The position numbers and the translations under genes are program-made. Below the pieces are notes generated by a model. That model saw only the letters and a list, made by a program, of their open reading frames with translations, was not told where the DNA came from and did no database searches. This document shows positions 1 through 6,075 of a stretch of 24,312 nt of DNA, one piece after another. Source of the stretch: Gudongella sp046224405 (GTDB taxonomy: Bacteria; Bacillota; Clostridia; Tissierellales; Tissierellaceae); contig NZ_JBJXRK010000031.1 in the NCBI RefSeq assembly GCF_046224405.1, positions 1 through 24,312 on the forward strand. The letters run 5' to 3'. Each line of letters begins with the position of its first letter. The stretch's first letter is position 1.

Positions 1-409
1 TTTTATCAAAAACGTCTAATTATTAATAGCCTTCCATTTTGCTTACAGCATTTGAACTTTCTAATAATACTCTATTCTTATAAACCATTCCTTTTGAGAC
101 TGTTCTGTAGATGCATCCTTTAGGAATAATACGAACCACTCAATCAACCACTTGTGTTGTTGATAGTTTCTGCCCATTTTCCTAAACCTAGATACAGTGT
201 TCCTGTCCCTCTGTCTCTTTTATGAGAATTCAAATACATTGTCCAGGAGGCGTTATGTTAACCTTATAAAGTGTCGTATTAGTTAGCATAAATGTTGACT
301 AGTGAACTATAAATCTAGGAACAGTCTCCAAAATGCCATCTTAAAGTAAATGCTTTTAGGAGTTTTCAAGGTCAGGTAGTATTTTCGATGGAAATCTCCA
401 TTTTATCCT
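1..409. other. Gene-poor degenerate region
   Basis: No convincing gene is visible in this AT-rich stretch. The longest coherent reading on the minus strand is a 38-codon frame at about 23-139 that begins at GTG directly after an in-frame stop. It could be the 3' remnant of a decayed gene, but I do not recognise it. The stretch also contains a degenerate copy of the GGGACAG/CTGTCCC palindrome found again at 2545-2563. It lies downstream of the secreted-protein/membrane-peptide pair and looks like accessory-region debris. Confidence 0.4.
191..216. repeat. Degenerate CTGTCCC palindromic repeat
   Basis: The sequence ACAGTGTTCCTGTCCCTCTG closely matches the repeat at 2545-2570 (one base different over this stretch). 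Here the left arm is GATACAG instead of GGGACAG, so the palindrome is decayed. Short GGGACAG...CTGTCCC hairpins of this kind resemble REP-like elements mobilised by Y1 (RAYT) transposases in other bacteria. That link is inference; no RAYT gene is in the window. Confidence 0.45.
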
Positions 410-595
410 TCATTTGTTTTTCAATTTCAAAAAAGTAGATATAACTACTGAGATAGCAAGTACCATAAAAATAATTCTATCATAATTTTTATCAATAAAT
501 TCAATATAAAAGGATAGGACAAAGACAATCATAACACCTATAATCCCAGTAAATATAATTAAATCATATTTATTAAATCTTTTTATCTTCTTCAT
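410..595 (-). CDS. Small two-TM membrane peptide, candidate immunity protein
   Basis: This is a 61-aa peptide with a basic N-terminus (MKKIKRFNKYD) and two hydrophobic stretches, about residues 11-28 and 40-56, ending in a lysine-rich tail. It is probably an integral membrane hairpin. The ATG at 595 overlaps the TGA of the upstream secreted-protein gene as ATGA, the signature of translational coupling. An in-frame ATG at 610 would give 66 aa but has no better ribosome site. A small coupled membrane protein directly behind a secreted protein with a hydrophobic core is the usual layout of bacteriocin/immunity pairs. That role is inferred from position and topology only; I do not recognise the family. 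Confidence 0.6.
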   Translation of the reverse strand: MKKIKRFNKYDLIIFTGIIGVMIVFVLSFYIEFIDKNYDRIIFMVLAISVVISTFLKLKNK

Positions 596-1302
596 GGTAA
601 TAGTGGCCATTCTATGGTTTCAACTGTATCATATAGCGCAGTATAGTCGTAATTTTCAAAAAACTCTATTGTGATTATATCTTTATAAGGATACATACCT
701 GATCCATCCGTTGTCCTCACTGTTGTTTTTATATAGTAACATTTATCATAAGGACCATCATCACGCCAAATCTCTGCGACTCCTAAAAAAATCGTTGTTG
801 GCAAACCACCTGGTATAGTTGCTGCAATTGCTGCTGCGATATAAGTAATTGTTTTGTAAATCTTATCATCTACTTCTACGCTTCCTTTTTTAACATAAGT
901 TTGAGTCCACAAAGGAGTTATTCCATTTTTAAGTTCTTCTTTTGAAAACTCAGTAAACTCTAAATCTAAATCTTTCACTGAAATAAATTCACCATCGTAA
1001 ATAATAGATTGAGTATTAGAATTAATGATAACATGATGAGGAATTCCATCTTCAATAGTATTCAATTCTGTTATTCCTGGAGCAATTATTTTTTCAGTAA
1101 ACTCAATTTTTATATTATTTTTCTCAAAAACTCCCTGAACATAATTATCACTTGCTTTTAAAATTTCTACTCCTGAAATTGAATCAAACTCATTATAATA
1201 ATCAGCAAATCCATTTGCAGCAAATATAGGTCTCCCTACATTTAGCAAAAGAATCACTGTTAAAAACAATGCTAAACCCTTTAATCCCTTATTAAATTTC
1301 AT
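592..1302 (-). CDS. Secreted protein with hydrophobic Gly/Ala-rich core
   Basis: This 236-aa protein has a clear signal peptide: basic MKFNKGLKG, a hydrophobic core, and a likely cleavage near residue 28-29 (PIFAA). The start has an excellent ribosome site (AAGGAGG, 9-10 nt upstream). The mature part is acidic and beta-rich, then has one strongly hydrophobic Ala/Gly/Ile stretch around residues 152-176 (AAAIAATIPGG inside), followed by an aromatic-rich, charged C-terminus. A secreted protein with an internal membrane-active segment, located 134 bp downstream of agrB and coupled to a small membrane peptide, could be a quorum-regulated toxin or bacteriocin-like effector. The family is not recognised, so function is inference. 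An ordinary secreted protein with a structural hydrophobic helix is the alternative. Confidence 0.75.
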   Translation of the reverse strand: MKFNKGLKGLALFLTVILLLNVGRPIFAANGFADYYNEFDSISGVEILKASDNYVQGVFEKNNIKIEFTEKIIAPGITELNTIEDGIPHHVIINSNTQSIIYDGEFISVKDLDLEFTEFSKEELKNGITPLWTQTYVKKGSVEVDDKIYKTITYIAAAIAATIPGGLPTTIFLGVAEIWRDDGPYDKCYYIKTTVRTTDGSGMYPYKDIITIEFFENYDYTALYDTVETIEWPLLP

Positions 1303-1436
1303 TATAATTATCCTCCTTAGATTTTAACTTAATTTTATATTTAAAATGTTCTACTATTCATTATTCCCCTTTATCTCAACTCTCCCTTCCTTTCATTATT
1401 TCAGGTACTCTTGGACTCAGAATAAAAATGCTAATC

Positions 1437-2015
1437 TTATATTTGGCGATCCCATTGTCTGGATATTGATGTCAATTTCCCCAGCAAAACCATAACCGCG
1501 CCCACGACCAAGGCTGACATGATAGAAATTGATATTTGGTGTTCAATGCTCCAAAATAAGGTAATTAAACCCAACAGAGTCGCCAGTATAAAACTTATTC
1601 TCCTTTTGTATTCTTTTTTTTCTGTTTGTTTCAAGGGTTTGTTGATGTCCTCCACTGGAGCAAATACAAGAATTGTTCCTGTAGCAGTAGTTGTAATAAA
1701 TACTACACTAAGCAAACCCCTTACAGGCATCCTTATTAATAAGAGTGTTATGGAAATCATCACCACTGAAAGGACATAGCATCTCAATGGTGTTTTTGCA
1801 TGATACCCACCTGCATATGACCTTAATGGCACAAATGCCAGTAGAAAAATGATGCTTTCAATCATCATGTTGAAAATCCAGCCTACTAAAATTGTTGTGA
1901 ATATGTTTGCCAGAAGTATGAAGCTCTGATGTAGTCCGTATTCGTATAAGTCTTTATCTTCAACAGATATTATTTCACTTTGCACCATTAAATCCGCAAT
2001 TTTTTTAGAAGTCAT
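1437..2015 (-). CDS. agrB: AgrB-family autoinducer-processing peptidase (intact copy)
   Basis: This 192-aa polytopic membrane cysteine peptidase cuts the AgrD precursor at its C-terminal side and forms the peptide (thio)lactone. The family signature is visible: R65-S-Y-A-G-G-Y-H72 followed by C79. His72 and Cys79 correspond to the catalytic His/Cys pair of AgrB. About five to six hydrophobic segments fill the rest, and the length is normal for the family. The ATG at 2015 lies 4 nt after the agrD stop, so the two are translationally linked. It sits in the copy of the agr segment whose agrC is reduced to a 3' stump. A 5' stump of a second agrB, nearly identical over 34 codons, lies at 5658-5762. 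This is therefore the only AgrB in the window able to function. Confidence 0.95.
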   Translation of the reverse strand: MTSKKIADLMVQSEIISVEDKDLYEYGLHQSFILLANIFTTILVGWIFNMMIESIIFLLAFVPLRSYAGGYHAKTPLRCYVLSVVMISITLLLIRMPVRGLLSVVFITTTATGTILVFAPVEDINKPLKQTEKKEYKRRISFILATLLGLITLFWSIEHQISISIMSALVVGAVMVLLGKLTSISRQWDRQI

Positions 2016-2019
2016 ATTC

Positions 2020-2166
2020 TTACCTAAACTTACTTAGCTTTTCAGCATTTTCAGGCAACTTTGGTTGATGCATGACATATAAACAGGTTGTGTTTACATT
2101 CAGGGCTGTGATCATTAACGCAAGTCCTGCTAAACTTGTGCCAAGCCTTAGTAAAGTTTTTTTCAT
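2020..2166 (-). CDS. agrD: AgrD cyclic-lactone autoinducer precursor (copy A)
   Basis: This 48-aa peptide is too short for usual ORF cut-offs. It has a basic N-terminus (MKKTLLRLG), an amphipathic/hydrophobic leader (residues 10-24), then the signal region NVNTTCLYVM followed by the conserved acidic tail HQPKLPE. This is the classic three-part AgrD layout, and HQP-x-x-PE is the typical clostridial AgrD tail. The predicted autoinducer is a five-residue thiolactone ring closing Cys28 onto Met32 (C-L-Y-V-M), with a short N-terminal tail of unknown length. The start has a GGGGGT ribosome site 7-8 nt upstream. It ends 4 nt before agrB. The product ends EKLSKFR; the other copy is two residues shorter. 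Confidence 0.93.
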   Translation of the reverse strand: MKKTLLRLGTSLAGLALMITALNVNTTCLYVMHQPKLPENAEKLSKFR

Positions 2167-2281
2167 TTCACCTACCCCCTTTGAGTTTTATTTGTTTATG
2201 CTCAATATACAATACAACTGCTTCCTGTGCGGGGATATGTAACGAGATGTATGTTTTTTTGTAATGAAATGCTTTTTGCCT

Positions 2282-2324
2282 AAAAAAAATCAGTAAAAGA
2301 ATGCTTACTTGGCTCCTTTTACTG
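2282..2324 (-). terminator. Terminator between agrC stump and agrD (copy A)
   Basis: On the minus strand a perfect 9-bp stem, CAGTAAAAG with CTTTTACTG around a 16-nt loop, is followed by A and a run of eight T. The stem starts at the agrC stop codon. The same structure is at 6033-6075. It implies that agrD-agrB is transcribed from its own promoter in the 115 bp that follow. Confidence 0.8.
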
Positions 2325-2476
2325 AAGAGGTAACAATACAGTGACTTTGAATTTTTTTTCATCATACTGGATATCCATATGACCGTTGTTTCTTTCCACA
2401 GCTTCCTTAACATTCAGCAAACCTATACCGTGATTTTTTGAATCAACTTTAGTGGTTTGCAGTCTGCCATCCTTAT
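2319..2476 (-). pseudogene. agrC 3' remnant
   Basis: The last ~50 codons of the AgrC histidine kinase survive here, from DGRLQTTK through the G-box (KNHGIGLLNVKEAV) to the C-terminal VTVLLPLQ. At protein level they match the full gene at 6070-7347. Upstream of 2476 the reading frame continues without a stop into unrelated sequence as far as a possible start at 2669, giving a chimeric 116-codon frame. That front part carries the palindromic repeat and is not kinase. The N-box, the dimerisation histidine and the whole sensor domain are absent, so no kinase can be made. Confidence 0.92.
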
Positions 2477-2544
2477 CAAAAAGAACTGCCAAACTATCCC
2501 TGGTGACTACCTCTTGATGAAGGGGAAGGTAACCCCACGCATTA

Positions 2545-2563
2545 GGGACAGTGCTCCTGTCCC
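2545..2563. repeat. GGGACAG palindromic repeat
   Basis: This is a perfect inverted repeat, GGGACAG-TGCTC-CTGTCCC, followed by further CTGTC units up to about 2587. A decayed relative lies at 191-216. It resembles short dispersed palindromes (REP/RAYT-type) common in clostridial genomes. It lies right beside the junction where the agrC stump meets foreign sequence. Confidence 0.6.
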
Positions 2564-2681
2564 TCTGTCGTGTGCTCTGTCGTGTCCACTTAATTAGCTC
2601 GCCATCATCTGTGAAATTTATTGATTCTGCATAGCTAGAGCCACCTACGGTTCGGGGCCAGTGATTCATAATTATAGCTAT

Positions 2682-3095
2682 TTAATCAATAGCCTTATTA
2701 TGAATATAATAGACTTTACCCTCAACATCACATATAAAATCACCATCAAGCTTCGAATCTACTAACACATCGATAATACCAGGAATACGATAATAGTCTT
2801 TATTCAAGTCAACACTCTCAGTAATACCTCTTGAATCATGAACGTAACGTTTTCTCACTTTTTCCTCCAAATCTATTTCTATTAGAAATCCTTCTGATAT
2901 CCCTTGATTTTCAGTTAAGTATGCATCTAATAACTTTTCCGTTTCTATGATATCAACATTTATTTCTTTTACCATGTTATTATCTTCACAGTAAGATACC
3001 ACGAATATTAAAAAAAATGCAATTATAATAACCATTGTCCATATTTTAATATTATTCGTTTCTTCTCTGTGGTCAGTTGTTTTATTAATCTTCAA
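2682..3095 (-). CDS. Hypothetical single-pass membrane protein
   Basis: A 137-aa protein is predicted from the TTG at 3095, chosen because a GGGGG ribosome site sits 7 nt upstream. The longer reading to 3119 places that site inside the coding region. There is a charged N-terminal cytoplasmic segment of about 19 residues, one hydrophobic helix (IWTMVIIIAFFLIFVVSY) and then an acidic extracellular domain of about 100 residues rich in Asp, Glu, Ile and Tyr. I do not recognise it. It lies inside the cargo between the two agr repeats, just downstream of the IS element. Confidence 0.65.
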   Translation of the reverse strand: MKINKTTDHREETNNIKIWTMVIIIAFFLIFVVSYCEDNNMVKEINVDIIETEKLLDAYLTENQGISEGFLIEIDLEEKVRKRYVHDSRGITESVDLNKDYYRIPGIIDVLVDSKLDGDFICDVEGKVYYIHNKAID

Positions 3096-3251
3096 CCAAT
3101 TACCCCCTAAATCAAACAACCTTTTTCTTAAATGTTTCTTTTAAGGTTTTGTATCATTACTCAGTCTAGTTCCATTAAAACTATCATACTCATAGTCCAA
3201 TCACACTTGAAATATTAAAATTCTATTTTTTGAGTTTCTATTTTAATAGTC

Positions 3252-4711
3252 GAGAATCTTGCATAATTACATTTTCGTTTGAAATAAACAAAAACACCTC
3301 AATAAGCATCAATGATGCCCGAATTTAGAAATTAAATATATAGATTTCTACGGTGTATTAAGCTATCTTAGTAACAACTGACGATTTCTTGTTTATGGCT
3401 ATGGTTCCAGCTACAAGTGAAATGCAATTTAATATACAATTCATAAGAGCTTTCTTGATTCCTTTTGACCTAATTCCATATACATTCAAATTTTCTTTAA
3501 GACGTGCATTCAACCTTTCTACAGATGTTCGCTTGTTGTAAAGATTCTTCCAGGTTTTGGAGTTCCTAAGTGGATATCCATGAACTCTTGGGTTTTTCCT
3601 GTAGTTTAGCTTTAGTGTAAGCCCGTAGTTTGAAGATGAGCACCAGTTGCTGCCAAAGGGGCAATTGACATCTCCAGTCATATGTGGACATCTAAACTTC
3701 ATATAAGTTGCATCCTTACCCCAGTATTTTAGATCATAACCTGCTGAGCATACTGGATGAGGTTTTTCATTAAGCCCCTCTGGAGGAGCTTTGCTGCCTC
3801 TGGGATTGTATTCAATTATGGGTGTTGCATGGTATTTGTCAGCTATGTCCCTGTAGAGATACTCATAGTCATAGCCTGAATCCATAAGGTAGTGCGAAGG
3901 ATTTATCAAGCCTTCATACGAGTCAAGGAAGTCCTTTATCATGTCAGAAGCTACAGAACCATCATGAACACTTGCAGGAGTGACTTTTATTGATAAGGGT
4001 AGTTCGCTCTTTGCATCACAGATTATATGGAGCTTCCAACCAAACCATCTTATGTTGTTACCGTTGGTATCTCTTTTCATTCCCCAGTTAGGATGATTGC
4101 CATCATCCACAAGGTCTTTCCTGGGTTTTGATACTTCGTAGGAACTTAGCTTGGTGGAGTCAATGGCAACTTCAGCTCCATCAATTATTCCGGATTTCAA
4201 GGCAGAGATGACTAAGTTTTGAAACAGCCCCATCAAAGCAGGCTCTTTGGATAGTGCATCCTGAAACCTGCTAAATACAGATTCTGAAGGAGTTTTGTCC
4301 ATTATGCCAAATCCACAGGCATACCTGAAAGATGGGTCGCTATCAAGTCTTCTTACGAGACTGGATATTTTGGTAGTCTGCTCAACTTCTTTAGCTATGA
4401 GAGCATACAGGAGTCTCTCTTTGGGGTAGCCTTTTGGTCCTCTGGTTCCAGGTGTTTTTTCCATAGCAGCAGCTACCGGTGACACATCGATTTCATCAAG
4501 AATCATCATAAGTCTTGTTTTTGGGCTGATTTCCATTAAATCATCATAGGAAAAAAAGCTATCTTGTCGTATAATCATATTAGGGTTTCCTCCTTAATGT
4601 GAACATATAGTGATTGGTCTTACTATATATATTCGACATTTTGGAGTGAAATCCTTTTTGCTGGCTAAAAAAGTTAGTTATCTTAACAGTTTTAAATTAT
4701 GCAATTTACTC
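3252..4711 (-). mobile_element. Complete IS element (IS1182/IS5-like DDE)
   Basis: The boundaries come from imperfect terminal inverted repeats of about 17 bp. The left end starts GAGAATCTTGCATAATT and the right end, read on the minus strand, starts GAGTAAATTGCATAATT (14 of 17 identical). The element is flanked by the 4-bp direct repeat AGTC (3248-3251 and 4712-4715), a likely target duplication. It contains one transposase gene and is about 1.46 kb. The right end lies 6 bp from the stop codon of the secreted-protein gene, so that gene was not interrupted. A second copy begins at 24178 in the same orientation, which independently supports the left boundary. Confidence 0.85.
3358..4578 (-). 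CDS. DDE transposase
   Basis: This 406-aa transposase has an N-terminal InsH/DUF772-like region (about 20-120) and a DDE catalytic domain: D140 in AIDSTKL, D233 in LMDSGYD, and E354 in RTSVERLNARLKE. The last fits the Y-x2-R-x3-E-x6-K signature (Y347, R350, E354, K361). A Cys-rich insert (C277, C297, C306, C313) lies between the second D and the E, as in IS1182-type enzymes. A ribosome site AAGGAGG precedes the ATG. No frameshift or stop interrupts it, so the element could be active. Confidence 0.93.
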   Translation of the reverse strand: MIIRQDSFFSYDDLMEISPKTRLMMILDEIDVSPVAAAMEKTPGTRGPKGYPKERLLYALIAKEVEQTTKISSLVRRLDSDPSFRYACGFGIMDKTPSESVFSRFQDALSKEPALMGLFQNLVISALKSGIIDGAEVAIDSTKLSSYEVSKPRKDLVDDGNHPNWGMKRDTNGNNIRWFGWKLHIICDAKSELPLSIKVTPASVHDGSVASDMIKDFLDSYEGLINPSHYLMDSGYDYEYLYRDIADKYHATPIIEYNPRGSKAPPEGLNEKPHPVCSAGYDLKYWGKDATYMKFRCPHMTGDVNCPFGSNWCSSSNYGLTLKLNYRKNPRVHGYPLRNSKTWKNLYNKRTSVERLNARLKENLNVYGIRSKGIKKALMNCILNCISLVAGTIAINKKSSVVTKIA

Positions 4712-4717
4712 AGTCAA

Positions 4718-5464
4718 CTAATTCATATAGTATTCAATAACGTCATACATATCAGAGTTTGGTGGATATACAAAAGGATGAGTATCCCATATCCAAACAA
4801 CTGCACTCGGATCAGCAAACGGACCTTCATAGTAATGTATTCCTATACCATCACCATTATTTTTAGCAGTTAAAAATCTGTTCATCGTCAAATAATTTTC
4901 TATACTAGACAAATAACTAAAAGGTAAAGCTAACAATCCATATTTATCCATCGAAACGGAAAACAAAACATCTGTTGCTATATAGTCAACATAATTAGAA
5001 ACTTTTGGCAACCTCCCCATTGACCATTCCCAGTAAACATCTACTACATCATCTGGCTTATAATATTCCATAATTTCTAGATGGTATGAAGTTGGAGTTG
5101 ATTTGTAATGGACCACTCCACCGTCAGGCCAATATAAGTGATCATTATCTCCCATAAGAACAAATTTACCATCATTGTTGATTTTAAATTCTCCATTCCT
5201 TAATGCAGATACCATTTGATTATATTGGTTTTCATATGCACTTTTATGAACCTCGTAATGATCAATTTTTTCTTGTAATACAAGTTGATCCCATATGCTT
5301 TTTAAGTCATTTTCTTTTTTAGCTTCCATTTGCTTAAGCATATTTCCTAATCCTAAATCATTTGATACTTCAACTTCCGCATAGCTTTGTAGAGGAACGC
5401 TTATAATTACTAGTAAAATTAACATACTCATAATATATATTCTTAGTCTTGGCATTCTTGTCAT
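4718..5464 (-). CDS. Secreted hypothetical protein (repeat-flanked cargo)
   Basis: This 248-aa protein has a signal peptide (RLRIYIMSMLILLVIISVP, likely cut after QSYAE). A Lys/Glu-rich, probably helical segment spans residues 40-95. A domain rich in Tyr, Trp and Asp follows (MGDNDHLYWPDGG, VDVYWEWSMG, AVVWIWDTHPF). AAAGGAGA precedes the ATG. No cell-wall anchor motif is visible, so it is presumably released or surface-associated. I do not recognise the family. It lies between the two agr repeats on the same strand as agr, directly downstream of the truncated agrB. The IS was inserted just after its stop codon. Confidence 0.75.
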   Translation of the reverse strand: MTRMPRLRIYIMSMLILLVIISVPLQSYAEVEVSNDLGLGNMLKQMEAKKENDLKSIWDQLVLQEKIDHYEVHKSAYENQYNQMVSALRNGEFKINNDGKFVLMGDNDHLYWPDGGVVHYKSTPTSYHLEIMEYYKPDDVVDVYWEWSMGRLPKVSNYVDYIATDVLFSVSMDKYGLLALPFSYLSSIENYLTMNRFLTAKNNGDGIGIHYYEGPFADPSAVVWIWDTHPFVYPPNSDMYDVIEYYMN

Positions 5465-5657
5465 ATTTAAAATCTCCTTTTGACTTTTGTTATAATTAGC
5501 ATCTTACTCTTCCCATCCTTCTTTAGTTCTCTCCTAGTGTTTCAAATAAGTAATTATAGATTCACTTTTTACTCAATTTTGAATTATACTCTCATAAAAA
5601 GGAACTTCTTGTCTTTTTATTTTATTGACAAATAGTAATGCTCTGAACTTTAGTATT

Positions 5658-5762
5658 TCATAGTATGAAACTCTGATGTAGTCCGTATTCGTATAAGTCC
5701 TTATCTTCAACAGATATTATTTCACTTTGCACCATTAAATCCGCAATTTTTTTAGAAGTCAT
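5658..5762 (-). pseudogene. Truncated agrB (5' stump)
   Basis: The first 34 codons of agrB are identical in protein sequence to the intact gene (MTSKKIADLM to LHQSFIL). A TGA then appears where the repeat ends and cargo sequence begins. The stump lacks the catalytic His and Cys and all but the beginning of the first membrane segment, so it cannot process AgrD. Its start lies 14 nt after the agrD stop, instead of 4 nt in the intact copy, because of a 4-bp duplication. Confidence 0.95.
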
Positions 5763-5776
5763 ATTCTTACCTAAAC

Positions 5777-5917
5777 TTACTTACTTAGCTTTTCAGCATT
5801 TTCAGGCAACTTTGGTTGATGCATGACATATAAACAGGTTGTGTTTACATTCAGGGCTGTAATCATTAACGCAAGTCCTGCTAAACTTGTGCCAAGCCTT
5901 AGTAAAGTTTTTTTCAT
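5777..5917 (-). CDS. agrD: AgrD cyclic-lactone autoinducer precursor (copy B)
   Basis: This 46-aa AgrD is identical to the other copy through residue 46, including the signal region TTCLYVM and the HQPKLPE tail. A 4-bp duplication (AAGT on the coding strand) creates an earlier TAA, so the last two residues (Phe-Arg) are missing. Since the change lies at the extreme end of the discarded tail, the mature thiolactone peptide should be the same. The gene is followed by a truncated agrB, so its product would depend on AgrB from the gene at 1437-2015. Start and ribosome site (GGGGGT) are as in copy A. Confidence 0.92.
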   Translation of the reverse strand: MKKTLLRLGTSLAGLALMITALNVNTTCLYVMHQPKLPENAEKLSK

Positions 5918-6032
5918 TTCACTTACCCCCTTTGAGTTTTATTTGTTTATGCTCAATATACAATACAACTGCTTCCTGTGCGGGGATATGTAACGAGATG
6001 TATGTTTTTTTGTAATGAAATGCTTTTTGCCT
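5918..6032 (-). promoter_or_regulatory. Likely agrD-agrB promoter region
   Basis: These 115 bp separate the terminator after agrC from the agrD ATG. A plausible -10 (TATATT, about 45 nt upstream of agrD) has no matching -35, as expected for an activator-dependent promoter. Two loosely similar half-sites (CGTTACATAT and AGTTGTATTG) lie upstream with GTT-to-GTT spacing of 25 nt. They could be AgrA (LytTR) sites, but the match is weak. The same region is present upstream of the other agrD (2167-2281). Confidence 0.4.
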
Positions 6033-6075
6033 AAAAAAAATCAGTAAAAGAATGCTTACTTGGCTCCTTTTACTG
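6033..6075 (-). terminator. Terminator after agrC
   Basis: A perfect 9-bp stem (CAGTAAAAG/CTTTTACTG, 16-nt loop) is followed by a run of eight T on the minus strand. It begins at the agrC stop codon. It separates the agrA-agrC transcript from agrD and is duplicated at 2282-2324. Confidence 0.8.

Larger units (their letters stand above)
1915..2476. repeat. Direct repeat, copy A (agrC'-agrD-agrB')
   Basis: This segment matches 5662-6227 in the same orientation. By eye there are six substitutions over 562 aligned bases plus one 4-bp indel (ACTT repeated in the other copy near the agrD stop). Homology stops abruptly at both ends: inside agrB at 1915 and inside agrC at 2476. The segment contains the 5' end of agrB, all of agrD, the agrC-agrD terminator and intergenic region, and the last ~50 codons of agrC. 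The two copies bracket about 3.2 kb of unrelated cargo. Confidence 0.97.

Noticed and set aside
1519..1779. 86-codon plus-strand frame
   Set aside because: Antisense to agrB, which has a clear family match. No ribosome site.
2168..2413. 81-codon minus-strand frame (also at 5919-6164) ending just before agrD
   Set aside because: It overlaps the agrC 3' end in another frame, runs through the terminator and intergenic region, and starts inside agrC. It is preserved only because the whole segment is duplicated.
2319..2669. 116-codon open frame read as a complete gene
   Set aside because: Its second half is the agrC tail and its first half is junction sequence with a palindromic repeat. It is a chance fusion, so only the agrC remnant is annotated.
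5940..6010. LytTR/VirR-type double binding site for AgrA before agrD
   Set aside because: The two GTT-core half-sites are poor matches and 25 nt apart instead of about 21-22. Mentioned only as a candidate, not annotated as a site.
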